DNA of 64,000 nt from the NCBI RefSeq assembly GCF_003385955.1, contig NZ_QRDW01000006.1:1-64000 (forward strand), in the 5' to 3' direction. Below, piece by piece: positions 55,022-63,428 of the stretch. Source of the DNA: Aestuariispira insulae (GTDB taxonomy: Bacteria > Pseudomonadota > Alphaproteobacteria > UBA8366 > Aestuariispiraceae). Position numbers and translations under genes: made by a program. The notes beneath the pieces were generated by a model. That model saw only the letters and a list, made by a program, of their open reading frames with translations, was not told the origin of the DNA and made no database searches. Each line of letters opens with the position of its first letter. The stretch's first letter is position 1.

Positions 55022-55834
55022 TCAGTCCCCCTTGAAATCCGGTTTGGATTTGGCGGCAAAGGCCTTGTAGGCACGCTCGAAATCTTTCGTCTGCATACAG
55101 ATCGCCTGGGCCTGGGCCTCCGCCTCGATGGCCTGCTCCAGGCTCATATTCCATTCCTGGTTCAGCTGGGTCTTGGTGATCATGTGGCCAAAGGTCGGAC
55201 CGTCGGCCAGCCTGGCCGCCATGGCGATGGCTTCCGCCTCCAATTGATCTGCCTCGACAAGGCGGTTGTAATAGCCCCAGTCGAATCCTTCCTGCGCCGA
55301 CATGGACCGGCCCAGATACAACAACTCCGCCGCCCGGCCCTGGCCGATGATCCGGGGCAGCATGGCACAAGCGCCCATGTCACAGCCGGCAAGCCCGACC
55401 TTGGTGAATAGAAAAGCGGTCTTGGCCTCTGGTGTTGCCAGGCGTAGATCCGATGCCATGGTGATGATGGCCCCCGCCCCGACGGCCACACCGTCGACAG
55501 CGGCTATAATCGGCTGCGGGCAATTGATCATGGCCTTGACCAGATCACCGGTCATGCGGGTGAATTCCAGCAGGCCCTTCATATCCTTGTCCAGAAGCGG
55601 CGCAATAATGTCATGCACGTCACCGCCGGAACAGAAATTGCCACCGTTAGGGGCGAACACAACCGCCTTCACATCGTCGGCATAAACCAGGTCACGGAAA
55701 GTGTCGCGCAGTTCGGCATAGCTCTCAAATGTCAGCGGGTTCTTGCGATCCGGCCGATCCAGTTGGATCACCGCAACCGGGCCCTTCATGCGCCATTTGA
55801 AATGGGTCGGGTTCAGATCCGCCATTTTGGTCAT
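55022..55834 (-). CDS. Enoyl-CoA hydratase/isomerase family protein
   Basis: A 270-aa crotonase-fold protein: [20 protein letters not shown] (about residue 20), oxyanion segment [13 protein letters not shown] (about residue 65) and [20 protein letters not shown] (about residue 112). The region [18 protein letters not shown] has Asp where one catalytic Glu often lies. It probably hydrates or opens a ring-derived CoA ester. Its ATG overlaps the marR stop (TAATG). Confidence 0.88.
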   Translation of the reverse strand: MTKMADLNPTHFKWRMKGPVAVIQLDRPDRKNPLTFESYAELRDTFRDLVYADDVKAVVFAPNGGNFCSGGDVHDIIAPLLDKDMKGLLEFTRMTGDLVKAMINCPQPIIAAVDGVAVGAGAIITMASDLRLATPEAKTAFLFTKVGLAGCDMGACAMLPRIIGQGRAAELLYLGRSMSAQEGFDWGYYNRLVEADQLEAEAIAMAARLADGPTFGHMITKTQLNQEWNMSLEQAIEAEAQAQAICMQTKDFERAYKAFAAKSKPDFKGD

Positions 55835-56307
55835 TACTCAACACCCCCGGCTTCATTTTTCAGCTGTTCCAGAACAGCGATCATCTCATCAATGCGGGCC
55901 TCATTGAGGCTCTCCATCATTTCATCGATCCAGCTTTCATGGGCTTCCGCCATGATCTCAAACTCGCCCTTGCCTTTCGGCGTCAGTTGAACGGTTGTAG
56001 CGCGCCGGTCATTGGCAATAGGCACACGTAGAACAAAACCATCCTTGGTCAGGCGGTCGACAATGCCGGTCACGTTGCCGTTGGAAACCTCCAGATCCCG
56101 GGAAAGAGCGGTCATGGTCAGCCCCTCCGGATGGCGGTAGAGCGCCGCCAGCACGTCAAAACGCGGCAAGGTCACATCAAAGGTCTTTTTCAACCGCTCG
56201 CGCACTTCATTTTCAATGGTCTTGCTGGCGCGCAGCATGCGCAGCCACAGGCGCAGGCGCTGCTTGCTCAAACTCAGATTGTTATTCTCGGCTGCCATGA
56301 CCTTCAT
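55834..56307 (-). CDS. MarR-family transcriptional regulator of the anthranilate operon
   Basis: A 157-aa winged-helix regulator: [20 protein letters not shown], then the recognition region [20 protein letters not shown] (about residues 68-87), then the wing [20 protein letters not shown]. The start at 56307 overlaps the SDR stop by ATGA and follows GGAGAG. Being inside the operon, it probably senses a pathway CoA ester and controls the 59.4-kb promoter region, where an AT-rich dyad is present. Confidence 0.88.
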   Translation of the reverse strand: MKVMAAENNNLSLSKQRLRLWLRMLRASKTIENEVRERLKKTFDVTLPRFDVLAALYRHPEGLTMTALSRDLEVSNGNVTGIVDRLTKDGFVLRVPIANDRRATTVQLTPKGKGEFEIMAEAHESWIDEMMESLNEARIDEMIAVLEQLKNEAGGVE

Positions 56308-57068
56308 ATCTCTCCTCCGGACAGGGACAGGGCCTGGCCGGTAACCGAAGCCGCCCCTTCGCCGCACAGCCACAAGACCATGTCGGCCACTTCTTGCACC
56401 TGAATGAAACGGCCCTGCGGATTATCTTTCACCAGTGATTTCCGGGCCTCTTCTTCCGAACGACCGGTTTTTTCCATAATGTTGCGAATGGATTCATCCA
56501 GCATTGGCGTTTCCATGAAACCGGGGCAGACCGCATTGACGGTAATCCCGGTTTTCGCCGCTTCCAGGGCCAGGGATTTCACCAGCCCGACCACGCCATG
56601 TTTTGCCGCCGAATAGCCTGACACATAGGGATAGCCGCGAAGACCAGCTGTGGAGGCAATGGCGATGATCCGCCCCCAGCCCAGCCCTTTCATATCCTCA
56701 TACCCGGCCTGAGCCGTTAGATAGGTGCCCGTCAGATTGACCGAGAGCATCCGGTTCCACAGCTCCATATCCATGCGGTGAAACGGTGCGCTTTCAGCCG
56801 CGCCTGCATTGGCGATCACAATGCCCGCCGGGCCATGGTCGGCGCTGGCCGCATCAAAGGCGGCAAAGAGTGAATCCATGTCTGTCACATCCGCAGCCTG
56901 GCAATGGATGTTGGCATGCTGATCCGCCAGCGCCATCAGCGGTTCCATCCGGCGTCCCATGACGGTAACCACCGCACCAGCATCGGCAAGGGCTACGGCA
57001 ATTGCCGCCCCGGCACCGCTGCCGCCGCCGGTCACCACCGCATGTTTGCCGGTCAGATCCACCATCAT
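56304..57068 (-). CDS. SDR-family 3-hydroxyacyl-CoA dehydrogenase-like protein
   Basis: A 254-aa short-chain dehydrogenase. The NAD motif reads GKHAVVTGGGSGAGAAIAVA (Gly-rich loop, residues 12-18). The catalytic Ser is in IIAIASTAG, and the Tyr/Lys pair is in YSAAKHGVVG (about residues 150-154). NAG appears as VIANAGAA. Its start overlaps the monooxygenase/reductase stop (TGATG); ATG 57065 is equally possible. It may oxidise a beta-hydroxyacyl-CoA in the ring-degradation route. Confidence 0.88.
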   Translation of the reverse strand: MMVDLTGKHAVVTGGGSGAGAAIAVALADAGAVVTVMGRRMEPLMALADQHANIHCQAADVTDMDSLFAAFDAASADHGPAGIVIANAGAAESAPFHRMDMELWNRMLSVNLTGTYLTAQAGYEDMKGLGWGRIIAIASTAGLRGYPYVSGYSAAKHGVVGLVKSLALEAAKTGITVNAVCPGFMETPMLDESIRNIMEKTGRSEEEARKSLVKDNPQGRFIQVQEVADMVLWLCGEGAASVTGQALSLSGGEI

Positions 57069-59356
57069 CACACCTTGATTGCCTGGGTTTCAGCCCGTTC
57101 CGCCAAGCGGTAAAGCTGATCCCGGCCCGCCTCATAGGGTTTCGGCCAAGTAACCGTCTTGTCCTGCAACTGGGCCGCTGAATGAAGCGTCCAATAGGGG
57201 TCAGCCAGATGCGGCCTTGCCAGACAGCAGAGATCCGCACGCCCCGCCATCAGGATCGAGTTCACATGATCGGGTTCATAAATATTGCCCACCGCCATGG
57301 TCTTGAGACCGGTCTCGTTCCGGATCCGGTCGGAAAACGGCGTCTGGAACATGCGGCCATAGACCGGTTGGGCTTTTTTGGAAGTTTGTCCGGCGGATAC
57401 ATCGATGATATCGACACCGGCCTCACCCAGCATGCGGGCAATCTCCACCGCCTCTTCCGGGGTGACCCCTTCGTCACCGACCCAATCATTGGCGGAAATA
57501 CGAACCGAGATCGGCTTGCCGTCGGGCCAAACATCGCGCACCGCCTGAAATACCTCCAGTGGGAAACGCATGCGGTTTTCAAGGCTTCCGCCATATTCAT
57601 CGGTGCGCTTGTTGGTGAGCGGCGTGATGAAGGAAGACATCAGATAGCCATGGGCATAATGCAGTTCCAGCCAGTCAAAACCGCAACGGTCCGCCATTTT
57701 GGCCGAAGCAACAAATTGGTCGCGAATCTGGTCCATATCCGCGCGTGTCATTTCGCGCGGCACCTGATTGCGGTCCGACCAGGGCACGGCGGATGCCGCC
57801 AGCAGATCCCAATTCCCCTCTTTCAAGGGGGCATCCATCTCTTCCCAACCAACCTGGGTCGAACCTTTCGGCCCCGCATGGCCAATCTGCATGGCCATTT
57901 TTGCATCGGTCTCGGCATGGACAAAATCAACGATCCGTTTCCAGCTGGCTTCATGGTCCGGCGCATAAAGCCCCGGACAGCCCGGCGTGATCCGGCCATC
58001 GGCGGAAATACAGGTCATTTCCGCATAGACCAGCGCCGCGCCCCCTTTGGCACGCTCGGCATAATGGACCAGATGCCAATCGGTCGGGCAGCCATCCACC
58101 GCCTTATATTGCGCCATGGGCGAGACCACGATGCGGTTTTTCAATTCCACATCACGCAGCTTGAACGGGGTGAACATCGGCGCATGGGGCTTTTTGGAGG
58201 GATACCCCGCCTGTTCGGCAAACCAGGCCTCTGCACTTTCCAGCCATTCCCGATCGCGCAGGCGCAAATTTTCATGACTGATGCGCTGTGACCTGGTCAG
58301 CAGGGAATAATTGAACTGGGTCGGATCCATATCCAGATAGCGTTCGACCTGCTCGAACCACTCCAGAGAATTCCTGGCGGCCGATTGCAGGCGCAGCACT
58401 TCCAGACGACGCTCTTCTTCATAGCGCTCGAAGGCCGCTTCCATACTGTCTTCTGTATGGAGATATTCGGCCAGCGCGATGGCGCTTTCAAAAGCCAATT
58501 TGGACCCGGATCCGATAGAGAAATGCGCGGTCGCGGCCGCATCCCCCATCAGAACGATATTCTTGTAAGACCATTTTTCGCACAGGACCCGCGGAAAATT
58601 GATCCAGGCGGAGCCGCGGATATGGTTGGCATTGGTCATCAGCGCATGACCATCAAGATGATCAGCAAAAATCTTTTCGCAAACAGCGATGCTTTCCTGC
58701 TGGTTCATTTCGCCAAAGCCGAATTTGGCCCAGGTCTCTTCCGTGCATTCCACGATGAAGGTCGCGGTCTCGTCATCAAACTGATAGGCATGGGCCCAGA
58801 CCCAGCCATGTTCGGTCTCTTCAAAGATGAAGGTAAAGGCATCATCAAATTTCTGATTGGTGCCCAACCAGACGAATTTGCAAAGGCGGGTATCGATATC
58901 CGGCTTGAAATGATCCGCATGCTGCATCCGTGTTTTCGAATTCAGCCCGTCACTGGCGACGATCAAGTCAAAATCGGCAAAATCATCCGTGCTGTCCGCT
59001 TCGGTCTGGAAACGCATTTCAATGCCAAGCTCCCGGGCGCGATCCTGCAATAGGACCAGCAGCTTCATCCGGCCGATACCGCAAAAACCATGACCGGTGG
59101 AAAGCGTGCTCACCCCCTTATGGACGACGGCAATATCATCCCAATAGGCAAAATTGTCGCCGATGGCTTTGGCGCTGACCGGGTCATTTTCACGCAAATT
59201 GTCCAAGGTTTCATCGGACAGGACCACTCCCCATCCGAAAGTATCATCGGGGCGGTTGCGCTCGATCACCACAATCTCATGATCAGGATCCCGCAATTTC
59301 ATGCTGATGGCGAAATAAAGCCCCGCAGGTCCACCGCCAAGACAAGCAATACGCAT
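57068..59356 (-). CDS. 2-aminobenzoyl-CoA monooxygenase/reductase (FAD monooxygenase fused to Old Yellow Enzyme)
   Basis: A 762-aa natural fusion. Residues 1 to about 385 form a class A flavin monooxygenase: [19 protein letters not shown], an internal [19 protein letters not shown] and the second FAD motif [20 protein letters not shown]. Residues about 395-760 form an Old Yellow Enzyme domain: [20 protein letters not shown], then [20 protein letters not shown]. This pairing is that of ACMR, which hydroxylates and then reduces 2-aminobenzoyl-CoA to a non-aromatic ketone; salicylyl-CoA 5-hydroxylase/oxidoreductase is the alternative name for close relatives. The adjacent ligase and formamidase favour anthranilate. 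It is the first gene of the operon. Confidence 0.88.
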   Translation of the reverse strand: MRIACLGGGPAGLYFAISMKLRDPDHEIVVIERNRPDDTFGWGVVLSDETLDNLRENDPVSAKAIGDNFAYWDDIAVVHKGVSTLSTGHGFCGIGRMKLLVLLQDRARELGIEMRFQTEADSTDDFADFDLIVASDGLNSKTRMQHADHFKPDIDTRLCKFVWLGTNQKFDDAFTFIFEETEHGWVWAHAYQFDDETATFIVECTEETWAKFGFGEMNQQESIAVCEKIFADHLDGHALMTNANHIRGSAWINFPRVLCEKWSYKNIVLMGDAAATAHFSIGSGSKLAFESAIALAEYLHTEDSMEAAFERYEEERRLEVLRLQSAARNSLEWFEQVERYLDMDPTQFNYSLLTRSQRISHENLRLRDREWLESAEAWFAEQAGYPSKKPHAPMFTPFKLRDVELKNRIVVSPMAQYKAVDGCPTDWHLVHYAERAKGGAALVYAEMTCISADGRITPGCPGLYAPDHEASWKRIVDFVHAETDAKMAMQIGHAGPKGSTQVGWEEMDAPLKEGNWDLLAASAVPWSDRNQVPREMTRADMDQIRDQFVASAKMADRCGFDWLELHYAHGYLMSSFITPLTNKRTDEYGGSLENRMRFPLEVFQAVRDVWPDGKPISVRISANDWVGDEGVTPEEAVEIARMLGEAGVDIIDVSAGQTSKKAQPVYGRMFQTPFSDRIRNETGLKTMAVGNIYEPDHVNSILMAGRADLCCLARPHLADPYWTLHSAAQLQDKTVTWPKPYEAGRDQLYRLAERAETQAIKV

Positions 59357-59425
59357 GATCAAAACTCCCAGTCGACATTTATTTTTCTGCTGCCGTTGAA
59401 AGAATGGTCTCAGTTTTCTAAATTT

Positions 59426-59456
59426 ATTTCAAGCTTAAAATATCAAAGTTTAAAAT
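59426..59456. promoter_or_regulatory. AT-rich dyad and repeat in the divergent anthranilate promoter region
   Basis: ATTTCAAGCTTAAAAT (59426-59441) is a palindrome with one mismatched pair. It is followed at once by a related copy, TATCAAAGTTTAAAAT (59441-59456). The pair lies between the divergent monooxygenase/reductase and formamidase genes. This is the likely MarR target (inference). Confidence 0.45.
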
Positions 59457-59521
59457 TACTGCTGTGCAATCGGCGAAAACCAGCTAGCATGGCCAAAATG
59501 TAAGCGGGGAGAGAGTGTAAA

Positions 59522-60355
59522 ATGCCGTGGCGGAATTATTCCAGCATCGATCTGGAACGACAGTATAATCCGAGATTATCGATTCCGGATTTTGATTATG
59601 TCATTGCACCATTCCAGGTCCTGTCCGAGGAAACCCGCAACCGGCACCCCCACCGGAATGATGTGCGCTATGGCCCGGGCAACAAGGAAACGTTTGATTT
59701 TTTCCCGGCCAGCGAACCCAACGCGCCGATCCATATCTTTTTCCACGGCGGTTATTGGCGCGCCCAGGACAAGCGCGAACATGCCTTTGTGGCGCGTGAT
59801 CTGGTCGGCGAGGGCTTTAATGTGATCATCGCCAATTATGACCTCTGCCCGGATGTCACTATCGAGGAAATTATCGAACAGGCGATCCGTTGCGTGCTCT
59901 ACACCCACAAGCACGGGCATGAATTGGGCGGCGATCCGTCCCGAATCAGCATTTCCGGCCATAGTGCTGGCGGCCAGATCGTGGCCAAGCTCTGCGCCAA
60001 CCGCTTCAGCGGCCCTCTAATCAAGGCCGCAGTCGCCATTTCCGGCGTTTTCCATCTGGAACCGCTGCGCTTCACCTCCATCAACGAAGCTGCACGCATG
60101 ACCGAGGAAACGGCAAAAATCAATTCGCCCTATCATGATCCCGCCCCGGAGAATGTCGCGCCGCTCCTGATGTTAGGCGGCGGCGAATCAGAGGAATTTC
60201 ACCGCCAAAGCGAAGAATATGCGGAAAAATGCCGGATCGCCGGCCATGAGGTCGACGTGATCCCCGTCGGCACCTGCAACCATATCGATGTATTGCCTGA
60301 AATATATCTCAAAGGCGGCGAAGGATATAGGGCCTTCTTAAAAGCGATCACCTAA
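59522..60355 (+). CDS. Kynurenine formamidase-like alpha/beta hydrolase (HGGYW type)
   Basis: A 277-aa alpha/beta hydrolase. The oxyanion motif IFFHGGYWRAQDK (about residue 77) is that of animal-type arylformamidases. The nucleophile elbow is ISGHSAGGQIV (about residue 145), and the late GTCNHIDVLPE contains the catalytic His. Arylformamidase cleaves N-formylkynurenine to kynurenine, which gives anthranilate after kynureninase. It is divergent from the anthranilate operon and shares its control region, which supports this reading. No kynureninase or dioxygenase gene is in the window. Confidence 0.8.
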   Translation: MPWRNYSSIDLERQYNPRLSIPDFDYVIAPFQVLSEETRNRHPHRNDVRYGPGNKETFDFFPASEPNAPIHIFFHGGYWRAQDKREHAFVARDLVGEGFNVIIANYDLCPDVTIEEIIEQAIRCVLYTHKHGHELGGDPSRISISGHSAGGQIVAKLCANRFSGPLIKAAVAISGVFHLEPLRFTSINEAARMTEETAKINSPYHDPAPENVAPLLMLGGGESEEFHRQSEEYAEKCRIAGHEVDVIPVGTCNHIDVLPEIYLKGGEGYRAFLKAIT

Positions 60356-60367
60356 CGCCCGGCGCGC

Positions 60368-61201
60368 TCAGCCTTCCAAATCAAGATTCTGCAGTGAACC
60401 GATCACATCTTGAATGGTGGCACGGGCATGGCGCAGATTATCCGATCGCTCAGACACCATCTGTTCCAGCGCCTCCCGATTTTTCTTCAACGCCACATGG
60501 GTGCGGATACGCGCGCGCAAAATGGCGGGTTTAACGGGTCGCGCTACATAATCGGCCGCGCCCAATTCCAACCCCGTTGCCTCTTCTTCCTGATCATCCA
60601 GCACGGTCAGGAAGATCACCGGGATATTTTCGGTCAGGAAGTTACCCTTCAATTCCCGGCAGACCTCATGGCCATTCATGCCGGGCATCTGCACATCCAG
60701 CAAGATCAGATCAATGTCGGGGGTTTCCTGGGCCGCCTTCAGGGCATAGCGACCATTGGTCTCAGCGATAATTTCATATTCATCCTGCAGCAGCTCGGTC
60801 ATCATGGTGATGTTCATAGGCTCGTCATCAACCAGCAGGATCTTGCCCTGCTTCTCGCCGCTGGCGGCCTCTCGCGATTCCGTCTGTGTAACAGCCTCTT
60901 CACTGACATCATTAATATCTGGGTTTTGCACGATTTTCTGGGTGACCCGGGCAATGCTTTCAATCGACGGCGAAACCGTGCTGACAAACAACTCGCCCGC
61001 CGCCGTGAGGGAAAGCGCCTTGCCGCTGCGTTCAAACAGGGTGGTGCCCAGGAAATCTTCCAGCAGGCGAATCTGGCGGCTGACCGCCTCCCGGGTGACC
61101 AGTAATTCCTGCGAGGTTTTGGTGAAATTCAGCTGCCGGGCGGCCGCCTCAAACACCACAAGCGAGGTCAGGGGCGGTAGCGCCCGTCGAAGATTTCCCA
61201 T
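60368..61201 (-). CDS. LysR-type DNA-binding domain fused to a response-regulator receiver
   Basis: A 277-aa protein with an unusual build. Residues about 5-65 are a LysR winged helix-turn-helix (LNFTKTSQELLVTREAVSRQ; LFERSGKALSLTAAGELF). After a linker (about 85-120), residues about 120-240 form a full receiver: KILLVDDEPMNITMM (acidic pair), phospho-Asp in IDLILLDVQMPGMNGHEVC (about residue 169), Thr in IFLTVLDD and Lys in VARPVKPAIL. A short coiled segment follows. The LysR effector domain is absent. It is divergent from msrPQ. The start at 61201 has GGAAG upstream; 61234 is a longer option. No kinase is adjacent. Confidence 0.85.
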   Translation of the reverse strand: MGNLRRALPPLTSLVVFEAAARQLNFTKTSQELLVTREAVSRQIRLLEDFLGTTLFERSGKALSLTAAGELFVSTVSPSIESIARVTQKIVQNPDINDVSEEAVTQTESREAASGEKQGKILLVDDEPMNITMMTELLQDEYEIIAETNGRYALKAAQETPDIDLILLDVQMPGMNGHEVCRELKGNFLTENIPVIFLTVLDDQEEEATGLELGAADYVARPVKPAILRARIRTHVALKKNREALEQMVSERSDNLRHARATIQDVIGSLQNLDLEG

Positions 61202-61528
61202 ATGTCTTGCTTCCTGTTCGCAGGCCCGGTTCATCCCAGGCTCTGATCTTGATTGGGGAAGGCCGCGCCCTCACGCCCCCTTCCCCTTAATTCCGAACCG
61301 CTGTTATAGCGGCCCCGCCCCCAGGCTGGCCATATCAAATCGCATCCTAAAGAATGGCCAGTTGGGCCTGACACTGAAAAGGGAAAAAATATGTCGCAAT
61401 CTAAGTAACTTTCTTTTCACACCCACGCGGCAATAACGTCTTTGTTATTTCTGTTTAGTCGCCTTTTTCCCTCGGCAACGCCATATTCCCCTCAACTGCT
61501 GATGCATTCATTGAGGTAAAACCGGATC
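61202..61528. other. Divergent control region between LysR-receiver gene and msrP
   Basis: This 327-bp stretch has no gene. It holds a perfect dyad AATAAC-N6-GTTATT (61432-61449), about 80 nt before msrP, and a small palindrome CCGCT-N5-AGCGG (61298-61312). TTGAGG lies about 10 nt before the msrP start. Confidence 0.5.
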
Positions 61529-62494
61529 ATGTTGCTGAAAGAAAAAAAAACCTGGGCCCTTCCCTATTCTGCGGTCACACCGAAAGCGGATTACCTGAAC
61601 CGTCGGGACATTCTGAAAGCCATGGGCATGGCTGCCGCGGCCGGCACCGGCCTGGCCATGGGCTTTCGCCCTTCCGGCGCCCGCGCGGCAGGAAAGGCGC
61701 TGGAATATCGGAAAACCGGCTATTCGGTGGATGAGCCGCTGACCGATCGGGAGTTGGCGACGCAATATAACAACTTCTATGAATTCACCACGTCAAAGGA
61801 AGCGGTCGTGGCGGAAGCCCGTGATTTCAATACAAGCCCCTGGACGGTCAAGGTTTCCGGTTTGGCGGATAAAACCGGTACTTATGATCTTGCTGATCTC
61901 ATCGACTATAACGCACTGGAAGAACGGATCTACCGCTTCCGCTGTGTCGAAACATGGTCGATGATCGTGCCCTGGATCGGTGTACCGCTGGCCGATGTGG
62001 TCAAGAAACTGGGACCGCAGCCAGGGGCGAAATATGTCCGGTTCCAGACCTTGGTGGATGAAGAACAGATGCCGGGACTCAATCGGATAAATATTCCCTG
62101 GCCCTATCAGGAGGGCCTGCGCATGGATGAAGCGATGAACGCCCTCCCCCTGCTGACCGTTGGTATGTATGGCGAGATTCTGCCCAACCAAAACGGCGCG
62201 CCCATCCGCCTGATCGTGCCATGGAAATATGGTTTCAAAAGCATCAAATCCATTGTCGGTCTTCATTTCACCGATCAGGAGCCAAAGACCACCTGGAACA
62301 TCCTGGCCCCCAATGAATATGGTTTTTATGCCAATGTGAACCCGGATGTCTCTCACCCGCGCTGGAGCCAGTCATCCGAGCGCCGCTTGGGGGCAGGCCT
62401 GTTTGACGGGCGTGAAGACACCCTCTTCATGAACGGTTATGCCGACGAGGTGGTCTCCCTCTATGACGGCATGGATCTCAAGAAGCATTACTGA
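61529..62494 (+). CDS. msrP: Protein-methionine-sulfoxide reductase catalytic subunit MsrP
   Basis: A 321-aa periplasmic molybdoenzyme. A twin-arginine signal is visible (NRRDILKAMGM, about residues 27-37, cleavage after ARA near 56). The molybdenum-ligand Cys is in YRFRCVETWSMIVPW (about residue 148). It repairs oxidised methionines in envelope proteins. The stop overlaps msrQ (TGATG). It depends on molybdopterin, like the hydroxylase at 14-17.6 kb. Confidence 0.92.
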   Translation: MLLKEKKTWALPYSAVTPKADYLNRRDILKAMGMAAAAGTGLAMGFRPSGARAAGKALEYRKTGYSVDEPLTDRELATQYNNFYEFTTSKEAVVAEARDFNTSPWTVKVSGLADKTGTYDLADLIDYNALEERIYRFRCVETWSMIVPWIGVPLADVVKKLGPQPGAKYVRFQTLVDEEQMPGLNRINIPWPYQEGLRMDEAMNALPLLTVGMYGEILPNQNGAPIRLIVPWKYGFKSIKSIVGLHFTDQEPKTTWNILAPNEYGFYANVNPDVSHPRWSQSSERRLGAGLFDGREDTLFMNGYADEVVSLYDGMDLKKHY

Positions 62495-63141
62495 TGGATA
62501 TCAACAAAACCCTCCGGCATGGGCTGGCCAAACCGGTTCTCCATCTTTTAGCGCTGCTACCGGCCTTCTGGCTGGGATGGCTGGTGCTGAGTAACGATCT
62601 GGGGGCCAACCCGATCGAGCGGGTCAATCGCTTCACCGGGGACTGGGCGCTTTACATGCTGCTGATCGCGCTGGCCGTGACCCCGGCAAAACTGCTGAGC
62701 GGCTGGAAAAGCCTGCCACGTTTCCGACGGATGCTGGGCCTATACAGTTTCTTTTATGCCAGCCTGCATTTGACCAGCTATCTGGTGCTCGACCACCAGC
62801 TTCATTGGGGCCGGATCATCGAGGATATCACCAAGCGCCCCTATATCATGGTCGGCCTGGCCTGTGTCATCATCCTGACCATGCTGGCCGTAACCTCGCC
62901 CAAGGCGGCGATCCGCAAACTCGGCGCAAAAGCCTGGCAAAAGTTGCATAAGCTGGTCTATGCGGCCGGCTGTCTTGGCGTTATCCATTATTATCTTCTG
63001 GTCAAGGCCGATATCCGCCAACCCCTGCTGATGGCCGGCATTTTGCTCTTGCTGTTCGGGATCCGTTTCTGGCACCACCGACGCGCAGCCAGCAGCCCCC
63101 CCAAAAAGACGTCAGTGGATCGTCCCGGCCACGCAGTCTGA
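62494..63141 (+). CDS. msrQ: Heme-binding membrane subunit MsrQ
   Basis: A 215-aa inner-membrane protein with about six helices of the ferric-reductase-like fold. Heme-ligand His residues are likely those in FYASLHLTSYLVLDH (about residue 92) and KLHKLVYAAGCLGVIHYYL (about residues 151-165). It passes quinol electrons to MsrP. The C-terminal tail overlaps the convergent small gene by 30 nt. Confidence 0.9.
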   Translation: MDINKTLRHGLAKPVLHLLALLPAFWLGWLVLSNDLGANPIERVNRFTGDWALYMLLIALAVTPAKLLSGWKSLPRFRRMLGLYSFFYASLHLTSYLVLDHQLHWGRIIEDITKRPYIMVGLACVIILTMLAVTSPKAAIRKLGAKAWQKLHKLVYAAGCLGVIHYYLLVKADIRQPLLMAGILLLLFGIRFWHHRRAASSPPKKTSVDRPGHAV

Positions 63142-63306
63142 ACAGAAAGCCTCAATCGCCCACAAGACCTGGGTCCAGATTTCCAGCTCACCGTCATCCC
63201 CATCTTCCAGCAGCCTGTCATAATGCTCCGCCGCCACCAGATAGGCATCCTCGCCGTGGCGGTGCAGCAGATCCGCCGCCGATTTCAACACTTCATTGGT
63301 AAACAC
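63112..63306 (-). CDS. Small conserved hypothetical protein
   Basis: A 64-aa protein starting with GTG at 63306, with GGGAG 6 nt upstream. The pattern LHRHGEDAYLVAAEHYDRLLEDG, here given in part, and IWTQVLWAIEAF resembles small alphaproteobacterial proteins of the type (I/L)xRHGxxAxxxAxxRADxLLxxGD...WxxILxAI (DUF6961-like, from memory). Function unknown. It overlaps msrQ on the other strand. Confidence 0.6.
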   Translation of the reverse strand: MFTNEVLKSAADLLHRHGEDAYLVAAEHYDRLLEDGDDGELEIWTQVLWAIEAFCSDCVAGTIH

Positions 63307-63428
63307 GCTCTACTCCCGGACAATTCATACGCATGATACCAATCAAAATTGATGCCAAAGAGCGTGAAGATGAATCAGACCGCGGGGAAACCAGCCTTGG
63401 TCTGGCCAGCCTCCCCGCCGCCTTGGGC

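Noticed and set aside
61202-61528. Molybdenum-cofactor riboswitch upstream of msrP
   Set aside because: No recognisable aptamer core; only short dyads.
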